Source: Cyclobacteriaceae bacterium (GTDB taxonomy: Bacteria; Bacteroidota; Bacteroidia; Cytophagales; Cyclobacteriaceae). Taken from it: a DNA stretch of 64,000 nt. Below the pieces are notes generated by a model. That model made no database searches, was not told the DNA's origin, and saw only the letters and a list, made by a program, of their open reading frames with translations. Shown piece by piece: positions 56,837 to 64,000 of this stretch (positions are counted from its first letter, which is position 1; each line of letters begins with the position of its first letter). The DNA is taken from the NCBI GenBank assembly GCA_026003355.1, contig BPHC01000004.1:62001-126000 (forward strand), read 5' to 3'. The position numbers and the translations under genes are program-made.

Positions 56837-56874
56837 AAAAAGAGCATTTGAAGGGCCCTTCAAATGCTCTTTTT
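56837..56874 (-). terminator. 38-bp perfect palindrome, terminator of the Calx-beta lipoprotein gene
   Basis: AAAAAGAGCATTTGAAGGG followed at once by its exact complement, then a T/A-rich tail. It lies 19 bases after the minus-strand gene ending at 56893, and there is no loop of unpaired bases beyond the central GGGCCC. Confidence 0.85.
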
Positions 56875-56892
56875 ATTTAAAAAAAGCAAAAG

Positions 56893-57681
56893 TTACCTCT
56901 TGGTATATGTGTGGGTATTGTCATCAAACACTGTACCGTCGCTTGGGCGATAAACTACATAATTATAGCTAAAGTTACCGTCGCATGCTGCATAGGTCCC
57001 ACTTCCCATAACATGTAGCGGCCCTCCAAAATCAAGTCCTGTAGGTTGATCGGGTACCTCCAGGGTATTGCTGTCTGGGTCGAAAACCACATAAATGGTA
57101 GCCCCAGCGTCCCAAAAGTTATTAATCAAAACAGTGTTGGGCTCGGCACCAGCTTCTAAGGTTACCTCGTACACACCGTAACCGGGTTCATCGCAATCGT
57201 AGGTACCGGTAAAGTTGGCCACCTCAAAGGGACAGTCGTTGTCTACAATAGTATAGGTAAACTTTTTACCTACTAAACCAAGGCCGGCAGACAATCCGCC
57301 TGAAACAGATGTAATTTCAAAAACAATGGTTTTGTTGCCATCTGCAACCAAATTATCAACAGGCCTAACGCTAAATGTCGCGAAAAACTCTCCGGCCGGA
57401 ATGGTAACTGTGGTACCACTGGAACCTACAAATTCAAAGTCGGTGCCGGCAACACCACCGGTAACCGAAAATTCAACCTGAATGTCTTCTGCAGGCGAAG
57501 GACCTGCAAAATGAACCTGGACGGTTGTTACAGTGGTGGCATCTTCACTCACAGAAGCCGAAGTACCAGAGAACCGCACATGGTAGGGGCCTTCAAAAAT
57601 GGTTAGTTGTTCTTCGCACCCCGACAGGAAAATACCCGCGAGCAGAAAAACTGGTATGAATGAATTAAATAAGCGTTTCAT
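56893..57681 (-). CDS. Lipoprotein with Calx-beta-like domain, SusCD-associated
   Basis: 262 residues with a lipoprotein signal (FNSFIPVFLLAGIFLSGCEE). Residues about 30-150 match a Calx-beta fold (VHFAGPSPAEDIQVEFSVTGGVAGTDFEF, TIPAGEFFATFSVRPVDNLVADGNKTIVFEI). The C-terminal part starts CPFEVANFTGTYDCDEPGYGVYEVTLE and is a beta-rich region of unknown type. It follows susD by 20 bases on the same strand. Third genes in SusCD loci often encode surface glycan- or peptide-binding lipoproteins, so I infer a ligand-binding role. Confidence 0.75.
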   Translation of the reverse strand: MKRLFNSFIPVFLLAGIFLSGCEEQLTIFEGPYHVRFSGTSASVSEDATTVTTVQVHFAGPSPAEDIQVEFSVTGGVAGTDFEFVGSSGTTVTIPAGEFFATFSVRPVDNLVADGNKTIVFEITSVSGGLSAGLGLVGKKFTYTIVDNDCPFEVANFTGTYDCDEPGYGVYEVTLEAGAEPNTVLINNFWDAGATIYVVFDPDSNTLEVPDQPTGLDFGGPLHVMGSGTYAACDGNFSYNYVVYRPSDGTVFDDNTHTYTKR

Positions 57682-57701
57682 AACACAAATGATTTAATTG
57701 C

Positions 57702-59013
57702 TTAGTATCCCGGATTTTGTTTACCCACCAAAGTAGGATTTTGCTGTATCTCACGTTGAGGTATGGGCATTAGCTTATCGGTAGGTTGCCAGTTAGTAGG
57801 GTTAACAACTGACATAACCGCATCGGCCTGGCCAGTGCGTATTAAGGTCGTACCAACGGTGCCCTTCGAAGCAGAATTCTACAAACCTTTCCTGAAGGAT
57901 GGTGTTGATATCAACACTGGTTACATCCCCTAATCCGGCACGGTTACGAATTACATTTACATCGTCTATGGCCTGAGTCGGATTGCTTGCAATATTTGCT
58001 TCAGCCCGGATAAGATACATTTCTGCCAATCGCAGTATGGGGGTTTGATCCGTTCCCGTGGCGCGGTCAGTGTATTTAGCTGCCTGAAAACCTCCGCCCG
58101 TGCGGGGTTGTATCATACCCGCCCGGACATCGCCTGGTTCAAAGGCGGCAATCAACTCAGGGCTGGGGGCATATTCCCATCTTCCGTCTTCACGGAACCA
58201 AAACGCAAGGCCATTTTGGTCCTGAACGCTGAAAAACACTTCAAACAGCACTTCATCCGAGCCGCCCTGGAACACATCAATATAATTAGCTTCGAGTGAA
58301 TACGGACCATTTTCAATCACGTCATTGGCCAGTGTGCCTGCCTGAGAAAGATTACCAACATATAGATGGACACGGGCCAGCAACGCCTTGGCTACCCATT
58401 CGTTAGCCCGGTTATTGTTACCATGACTAACACCAGCTAATAATGTTATTGCCTCATTAAGGTCTGCAATAACGTTGGTATACACATCTTCAACGGGCGT
58501 CCGGTCCAACGTCCTCAATACACTAAGGTCGGTAGTGTTGGCGTAAGGAATCCCCCCGAAGAGTTTTACCAGATCAAAATGGAAGAGTGCCCTGAGGAAC
58601 AACGCTTCACCGAGAATCTGATTTTTGAGCGTCTCATTACCTGAAATGGGCGGAACCCGTTCCAGAATAACGTTGGCCCGGTAAAGCCCGCGATAATAGG
58701 CTGCCCAAAGGTTTTGCAACGTTACGTTATTGGGCAATACAAAATTGTTATCGAACTCGGCCACTGTTGGAAACGACCCGCTGTGAATAAGTTCATCGCT
58801 TAAAACACCGGGCGTACCAATAGCCTGATTACCATACATATCACCACTTTGAAGGGCGTCGTAAGCACCCAGCAAAGCAGCCTCTGCATCGTCAAGATTG
58901 GTGATAACGATATCATCTGTGATGATGTCAAAAGGCGATTTGTCAAGAAAATCCTCGCAACCCAAAAAGGTTATCAGGAAAATCGAAATTAAGAATATGT
59001 TCAAACGCTTCAT
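57702..59013 (-). pseudogene. SusD/RagB nutrient-binding lipoprotein, +1 frameshift near the C-terminus
   Basis: From the ATG at 59011-59013 there is a lipoprotein signal (IFLISIFLITFLGCEDF) and the SusD TPR body (DAEAALLGAYDALQSGDMYGN, LRALFHFDLVKLFGGIPY, LARVHLYVGNLSQAGTLANDVIENG, ILRLAEMYLIRAEA, ERFVEFCFEGHRWYDL). An extra base near 57842 makes the frame stop at 57802. Removing it gives RTGQADAVMSVVNPTNWQPTDKLMPIPQREIQQNPTLVGKQNPGY with the normal family end and stop at 57702-57704. It works with the SusC next door to take up glycan or peptide ligands. Confidence 0.85.
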
Positions 59014-59026
59014 GATGCAATGTGTT

Positions 59027-61999
59027 TTAGAAACCAATGTTTAAACCAACCTGATACAATTTGCTCTGGGGGAAGGTAAGGAAATCCGTTCCCTGAGCCG
59101 TATTGGTATCAGCAAACACGCTCACCTCCGGATCGGCACCGTTGTAACGGGTGAAGGTAAGCAGGTTCATACCTGACACATAAACCCTTACATTTCTTAA
59201 CTTGGCTTTTGATACCAGCGATGCAGGTAAATCGTAAGCAAGCAAAATGTTTTTCAGTCGCAGATAGCTGCCATCGGAAATAAACCGGCTGTTGTCATTT
59301 CCATTCAATCCGGCTACCGTCATGGGTTTAGGAATATCGGTGATATCTCCTGGTTGCCTCCAGCGCCTGCGCATTTCAACCGACATGCCCCAGTTTGCTG
59401 CCGGGTTGGTTGTAAACTGCAGGGTGTTATTGTAAATATCCACGCCCTGCACAAACTGGAAGAAGATATCGAGGGTAAATCCTTTATAGGTAAAGCTGTT
59501 GGTAAAGCCACCCAGGTAATCCGGTTGATGGTCTCCTATTACCGTCTCATCATCCACGGTAATAACCCCATCATTGTTGGTGTCCTGCCATATTGACTCA
59601 CCGGTTGCCGGGTCAACGCCTAAGAACTTAAGTCCCCAGAATGTGTTAAGTGGTTTACCCACCTGGTAAATGCTGGCGAAACCGGAGCGCACAAAGTTCA
59701 GGTCTACCAGGCTTACCACTTTGTTTCTCAGGAAAGAAATGTTGCCAAAAAACTTCCACTTCAATCCCCAGGAAGTGCTGAGTACATTGGCGTTGAAATC
59801 GATTTCCACACCCTTGTTTTCTATTTCGCCTATGTTATCCCAAACTCCATTGAAACCCGTGCTTTGGGGCAGCGGGGCAAAGAAAAGCAGGTCTTTCGTG
59901 TTGCGCTTAAAGTAGCCTATGTTTAAATCCAGGCGGTTATTAAAGAGCGAAAGCTCCAACCCAACATCAAGCGTGGAGGTGTTTTCCCACCTCAATTCTT
60001 TGTTTTCAATTTGAGTGGGCACGAAAGCGGGCTGATCGAGGTAGTTTCCTGAACCCGACCAGGCACCCACAAACCTAAAGTCGCCTATACCGTCATTTCC
60101 GGTAGTACCATAAGAGGCCCTGAGTTTACCCAGGCTGAGCCAGTTGATGTTCTCCATAAAGGCCTCGTCCGAAAAATTCCAGCCTGCTGAAAAGGCATAG
60201 AACGTTCCAAATCTTTGGTTGGCGCCAAAGCGGGAGGAACCGTCCCTTCTAACCGATACAGAGGCCAGGTATTTTTCCTTGAATGCGTAGTTAATACGGC
60301 CAAAAACAGAATTTAAGCTATATTCTACCCTGTTTGAGGTACCATCATAAATGGTGGCAGCAGAGGTTAAATAGGTAAGTTCTTCTTTAGCAAAGCCATT
60401 ACCTCGTACAATGCTGTTAATCGCTCGCCTATCCTGAAAAGTGGAACCAACTACGGCATTTAAGCTGTGCACACCACCAATGTTTTTGGCATAGCGCAAG
60501 GTGGGTTCAATAATATAGGTGCCAATTTGACGATAGTTATAATTGCCATCGCCAACAGGCCGTCCGATTGCCGTGCTGGCAGGAGCGTAGTGATCTTCGG
60601 TTATAGTATTCCAGTCATAAGAAAAATCTGTTCTGAAGTTCAGGCCATCCATGATCTTGAAATCGGTATACAGGTTACCAATAAATTTATTGGTTTTATT
60701 ATCAAATCGCGGCAAAAGGGCATCCCGCACAGGGTTGGTATTAAAGGTAGGAAGGGCGTCCAGATAATTGCCGTTATCGTCCCGTATCCGCCGCAAAGGA
60801 GGCGTAAGAATGGCGGCCGAGTAAATGCCGTAAATGTTGTTATCATTCTGAATCCTTTGGTTTAAATCGGAAGCCATGAACAGGCTTGTTCCAAAGCTAA
60901 AAATTTCAGAGGCTTTGTGATCCAGATTTAACCTTATGGTTCCACGCCGGTAGGAAGAACCAATCATGGTACCTTCTTCATCGCGGTAACTGCCGCTGAA
61001 ATAATAGCGCGTGCGTTCATCACCGCCTTGAGCGTTTAGCTGATATTCGGAAATCCGGGCTTTTCTGAAAACCTCATTAATCCAGTCGGTATCGGTAACA
61101 CCGTCCCACCCAAAATATGCATTATCGGGCAGGGGGGGAAGGCCCGAATTAACCCGGGCTTCGTTTTTAATGTCGACCCATTCCCGGGCACTTACCTTTT
61201 TAACGGTATTGGTGGGCTCTGCTACACCCGTCCATACATTAACGTTGAAGGTAGACTTACCGGCCTGTCCGCGTTTGGTGGTTATTAAAACAACACCATT
61301 TGCGCCCCGCGTTCCGTAAATAGCCGTTGTGGAGGCGTCTTTCAAAACTTCAATCCGCTCAATGTCTTGCGGATTTAATCCGGCCAAAGCATTCTGTACC
61401 TGTCCGCCAAAGCCATCCTGCGAAATATTGTCGGCAACCACCGGAACGCCATCAATTACATATAACGGGTTGCTGTTACCATTGATGGTAGATTGACCCC
61501 GTACCCGTACGGAAATACCTCCACCCGGTGTTCCAGAGTTAGCGGTTACCATCACACCCGAGGCCTGACCCTGCAAAGCCTGATTAACCGAAAGCGATGG
61601 CAATTTGGATATGTTCTCAGACGAAATGTTGGCGGCAGAACCCGAAAACTCTTTCTTTAATGTTGTACCGTAACCGGTAATCACTATTTCCGAAAGTTGT
61701 TTTACGTCAGGCTGCATCTGCACATCAATCACCGTTCTGGCGCCTATCGCAACTTCGGTCTCCAACAAACCAATGAACGAAAACACCAACGTGTTGCCTG
61801 AAGCAGGTACTGAAATGGAATAATTACCATCCGAATCTGTTGAAGTACCTACCGTAGTGCCTTTTACAATCACGTTTACACCGGGCAGCGGGGAGCCATC
61901 TTCAGCTGATGTAACTTTTCCCCTTACAACTCTTTCCTGTGCCTGCAGGGCAAGCGCAGAAAAAATTACTGAAACGAAAAGTGGTAGAAATTTTTGCAT
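59027..61999 (-). CDS. SusC/RagA-family TonB-linked outer-membrane protein
   Basis: 990 residues. Signal peptide MQKFLPLFVSVIFSALALQA, a carboxypeptidase-regulatory-like domain (about 25-110; GKVTSAEDGSPLPGVNVIVKGTTVGT), a TonB box region (SEIVITGYGT), and a plug (SVNQALQGQASGVMVTANSGTPGGG, SVRVRGQSTINGNSNPLYVIDGVPV, IERIEVLKDASTTAIYGTRGANGV). The rest is beta-barrel, ending LYQVGLNIGF. It pairs with SusD to form a lidded TonB-driven transporter. The substrate is not told by sequence; no glycoside hydrolase lies in the locus. It is the first gene of a four- to six-gene minus-strand unit. Confidence 0.93.
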   Translation of the reverse strand: MQKFLPLFVSVIFSALALQAQERVVRGKVTSAEDGSPLPGVNVIVKGTTVGTSTDSDGNYSISVPASGNTLVFSFIGLLETEVAIGARTVIDVQMQPDVKQLSEIVITGYGTTLKKEFSGSAANISSENISKLPSLSVNQALQGQASGVMVTANSGTPGGGISVRVRGQSTINGNSNPLYVIDGVPVVADNISQDGFGGQVQNALAGLNPQDIERIEVLKDASTTAIYGTRGANGVVLITTKRGQAGKSTFNVNVWTGVAEPTNTVKKVSAREWVDIKNEARVNSGLPPLPDNAYFGWDGVTDTDWINEVFRKARISEYQLNAQGGDERTRYYFSGSYRDEEGTMIGSSYRRGTIRLNLDHKASEIFSFGTSLFMASDLNQRIQNDNNIYGIYSAAILTPPLRRIRDDNGNYLDALPTFNTNPVRDALLPRFDNKTNKFIGNLYTDFKIMDGLNFRTDFSYDWNTITEDHYAPASTAIGRPVGDGNYNYRQIGTYIIEPTLRYAKNIGGVHSLNAVVGSTFQDRRAINSIVRGNGFAKEELTYLTSAATIYDGTSNRVEYSLNSVFGRINYAFKEKYLASVSVRRDGSSRFGANQRFGTFYAFSAGWNFSDEAFMENINWLSLGKLRASYGTTGNDGIGDFRFVGAWSGSGNYLDQPAFVPTQIENKELRWENTSTLDVGLELSLFNNRLDLNIGYFKRNTKDLLFFAPLPQSTGFNGVWDNIGEIENKGVEIDFNANVLSTSWGLKWKFFGNISFLRNKVVSLVDLNFVRSGFASIYQVGKPLNTFWGLKFLGVDPATGESIWQDTNNDGVITVDDETVIGDHQPDYLGGFTNSFTYKGFTLDIFFQFVQGVDIYNNTLQFTTNPAANWGMSVEMRRRWRQPGDITDIPKPMTVAGLNGNDNSRFISDGSYLRLKNILLAYDLPASLVSKAKLRNVRVYVSGMNLLTFTRYNGADPEVSVFADTNTAQGTDFLTFPQSKLYQVGLNIGF

Positions 62000-62017
62000 T
62001 TTTATTTTTTTTTTCGG

Positions 62018-62048
62018 GCAATATATGTTAAAAAACTCCTAAGCACAA
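62018..62048 (-). promoter_or_regulatory. Candidate promoter of the susC locus
   Basis: On the minus strand a TTG (62046-62048) is followed after exactly 20 bases by TATATTGC (62018-62025), close to the Bacteroidota -33 TTG / -7 TAnnTTTG pattern, 19 bases before the susC start. One base of the -7 box differs. Confidence 0.5.
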
Positions 62049-62082
62049 GTAAATTTTATATTTTCTGCATTTTGTTTATCCG

Positions 62083-64000
62083 TTAATCTATTACACGAAA
62101 CTCAATTCTTCGGTTTTGCTGGCGGCCTTCAGGTGTATCGTTGCTGGCTACCGGACGCATGTGGCCATAGCCGCGCGCAGCAATGCGAATTTTATCAATA
62201 CCATTAGCAATCAGGTAGTTAGCTACTGCAAGAGCGCGGTTTTCAGAAAGTTTCATGTTGTAGGCCGGTTGACCCGTACTATCGGTGTGGCCGCTGATTT
62301 CAATGCGCAAAGCAGGATTTTCCTGTAAAAAACGAATAACCCGTTGCAATTCGGTAACCGATTTTTCTTTGATGGCATAGCTGTCGGTATCGAAAAAAAT
62401 GTTTTTCAGCACTGTAACTGTTCCTCCCCGCAGGGTTTCCAGAAAAATATTTTGTTCAATCGGATCGGGCGCATTTCCGTCTGTTTCCGGTTGTGTATAG
62501 TCAAAATTCTGGCTGTGAAAAAGGTAGCCCTGGCAGTTTACGTACAACGCATATTCCGCACCGCGCGTAAGCACCATGAGGTATTTACCGGTTACCGAAT
62601 CAGACTCCACCAGGGAAAGGCGCTGATTCTTTTCAACGTCAAATAACTCTACCTGTGCTTTCAGCGGCCTTCCGGTTAATTTATCGGTAACCTTACCGTA
62701 AACATAGCTGCTGGTATATTTAACCTGCCGGTCCGGGGGGACGCTGAAGGTATAAATGAGTCCGCGCGACCCTTGCGGGGTAATTCGTTCATGAGAATAA
62801 TATCCCCGCAAGCCATCCGGAGTTATATATAAGGAGAACTGGTCTTCATGGTTGTTTAGCGGATAGCCCAGGTTTATCGGAAGGGTCCATCCCTCATCGG
62901 TTTTTTCGGAATAAAAAATATCGAATCCGCCAAAACCCGAATGACCCGTGGAAGCAAAATACAGGGTACGGTTGTTTACATGAATGAAAGGCGAAATTTC
63001 ATCAGCCGGAGTATTAACGGGTTTGCCCAGGTTTCGGGCTTTTGTCCATTGCCCCTGGTCGTCCAGTTCGGCCACCCAAATATCACGCCTTCCCATCCCC
63101 CCCTTACGGTCGGAGACAAAATAAAGCGTTCTTCCGTCGGCCGAGAGCGAGGGCTGTGATTCCCATTCGGCCGAATTAACCATGGGCCCCAGGTTGCGGG
63201 GTGTACTCCACTCCTCTCCTTTTTTAATGCTTTCGTACAAATCGCAGCTGCCGTAGCTCTGCCGCCCCACGCAGGAAGTGAAGATCAGCCTGCGGCCATC
63301 GGCCGAAATGGTACAGGTACCTTCATTCAGTACGGAGTTGATATTTTTTGACAGCGAACGGGGCGGCAACCACCTGCCGGAGGGGTCTTTTTCGCAAACC
63401 ACCAGATCTTCATCGTGCTCTGCTCCAAAGCCTAGCCGGCGGGTAAAAACCAGTTGTTGCTGGTCGGCCGTAAGCACCGGAAAATACTGGGTGGCAAAGC
63501 AGTTAACCGTATCGCTCAACACGCGCAGAGCAATGCCCGATTCCTCATAAGCATGTTGAAGTGCATATTCAGCGCTGGCCAGCCAGCGCGAGGCTTGCTC
63601 CAGGCGTTGTCGGTTCTGGGTTTCCTGCTGAACAAACTGCCGCAGGGTTGTTTGAGCATCCTGATATCTGCCTGTTAGCAGCAAGGCCTCTCCCAGGCTA
63701 TACCAGATTTCTTTTTTTTTGCGAATGTCGGCAGTAAGCTGAAGTGCCCTTTCAAATGATGCAACGGCCCTGCCATAGTCTTTCATGGAAACATACACCA
63801 GGCCCATGCGATAATACGCTTCGGCAAAATTTTTATCACGAGCAATGGCCTGCTGCAGCAAGTTAAGGGCTTCGGTATATTGTCCGCGCACGCGGTAGTT
63901 ATCGGCTTCTGTATAAAGTGCAATGGCCTTTTTCGACCGGGTGCTCAAAGTAGGCTGGGCACAAGCCACGCCAACCGCCAAAAACACAAACCACCACCAT
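62083..64000 (-). CDS. OmpA-family protein with TPR and PD40 repeats, N-terminus beyond the window
   Basis: Visible about 639 residues. The frame is open through a signal peptide (WWWFVFLAVGVACAQ) to the window edge, so the start codon lies outside; a GTG at 63985-63987 would cut the signal peptide. About 20-150: TPR repeats (YTEALNLLQQAIARDKNFAEAYYRMGLVY). About 170-400: WD40-like PD40 blades (TISADGRRLIFTSCVGR, PSLSADGRTLYFVSDRKGG). Then a carboxypeptidase-like segment and an OmpA C-terminal domain (RIEISGHTDSTGQPAYNMKLSENRALAVANYL, GRQQNRRIEFRVID). The architecture resembles PorE of the type IX secretion apparatus. Paralogues are common, so this is not assigned. Confidence 0.85.
   Translation of the reverse strand, partial: WWWFVFLAVGVACAQPTLSTRSKKAIALYTEADNYRVRGQYTEALNLLQQAIARDKNFAEAYYRMGLVYVSMKDYGRAVASFERALQLTADIRKKKEIWYSLGEALLLTGRYQDAQTTLRQFVQQETQNRQRLEQASRWLASAEYALQHAYEESGIALRVLSDTVNCFATQYFPVLTADQQQLVFTRRLGFGAEHDEDLVVCEKDPSGRWLPPRSLSKNINSVLNEGTCTISADGRRLIFTSCVGRQSYGSCDLYESIKKGEEWSTPRNLGPMVNSAEWESQPSLSADGRTLYFVSDRKGGMGRRDIWVAELDDQGQWTKARNLGKPVNTPADEISPFIHVNNRTLYFASTGHSGFGGFDIFYSEKTDEGWTLPINLGYPLNNHEDQFSLYITPDGLRGYYSHERITPQGSRGLIYTFSVPPDRQVKYTSSYVYGKVTDKLTGRPLKAQVELFDVEKNQRLSLVESDSVTGKYLMVLTRGAEYALYVNCQGYLFHSQNFDYTQPETDGNAPDPIEQNIFLETLRGGTVTVLKNIFFDTDSYAIKEKSVTELQRVIRFLQENPALRIEISGHTDSTGQPAYNMKLSENRALAVANYLIANGIDKIRIAARGYGHMRPVASNDTPEGRQQNRRIEFRVID

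Noticed and set aside
1-64000. CRISPR array, prophage or integrated conjugative element
   Set aside because: No direct-repeat arrays, phage structural genes, integrase or att-like duplications were seen; the only mobile element is the IS30 remnant.

Overview
The window looks like chromosomal DNA of a Bacteroidota bacterium, most probably of the order Cytophagales. Supporting signs are a SusC/SusD outer-membrane nutrient-uptake pair, a type IX secretion C-terminal sorting domain on a metalloprotease, S46 and S10 peptidases, an IcmF mutase, carboxypeptidase-regulatory-like domain proteins, and TAnnTTTG-type -7 promoter boxes in place of E. coli-type boxes. Most of the content is core or catabolic. 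I see no phage, integron, CRISPR array or obvious defence island.

Layout. 0-6 kb: the 5' end of a P5C-dehydrogenase gene, a HAD nucleotidase, an ArsR regulator, a small secreted protein, tRNA-Pro, a PiT-like permease, a BtuB-like TonB-dependent receptor and a DUF456 membrane protein. 6-19 kb: a second DNA polymerase III alpha subunit, then exported hydrolases (S10 carboxypeptidase, GH127 arabinofuranosidase, S46 dipeptidyl-peptidase, ceramidase-like protein, M28 aminopeptidase) and a DUF2200 protein. 19-30 kb: fused isobutyryl-CoA mutase IcmF, a PaaN-type aldehyde dehydrogenase, a DUF4197 lipoprotein, CinA, a 2-oxoacid dehydrogenase E2 tightly coupled to a ParA-like ATPase and a small partner, and a frameshifted cystathionine gamma-synthase. 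30-41.3 kb: a TPR histidine kinase, an MFS transporter, a BNR/VPS10-type exported protein, an IS30 remnant, a broken OmpA lipoprotein and a broken SDR. 41.3-48.4 kb: a minus-strand operon rel/spoT, fur, STAS, purA and a membrane-anchored protein. 48.5-53.2 kb: tRNA-Leu, trigger factor, clpP, clpX, lpxB. 53.3-64 kb: an orphan SusD tail, a T9SS metalloprotease, two small exported proteins, a SusD/SusC pair, and an OmpA/TPR/PD40 protein that runs off the right edge.

How genes work together. The E2 of a branched-chain 2-oxoacid dehydrogenase and IcmF can feed the same pool: valine-derived isobutyryl-CoA made by one is converted to butyryl-CoA by the other, and the PaaN-like dehydrogenase and dienoyl-CoA-reductase-like SDR fit acyl-CoA catabolism. 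The Rel-Fur-STAS-PurA operon joins (p)ppGpp metabolism to an adenylate-synthesis enzyme known to be (p)ppGpp-sensitive. Tig, ClpP and ClpX form the usual proteostasis cluster.

The most striking genome-level feature is a clustering of single-base frameshifts, mostly in short homopolymers, in seven otherwise well-conserved genes (29.7-41 kb and 54-58 kb). Genes in 0-29 kb and 41.3-53.2 kb are clean. The cluster centred on the IS30 remnant could be true decay, but local assembly error is the simpler reading. I found no convincing wholly new multi-gene system. The best candidates for follow-up are the E2-coupled ParA/small-protein pair and a tRNA-Pro gene whose anticodon reads AGG.
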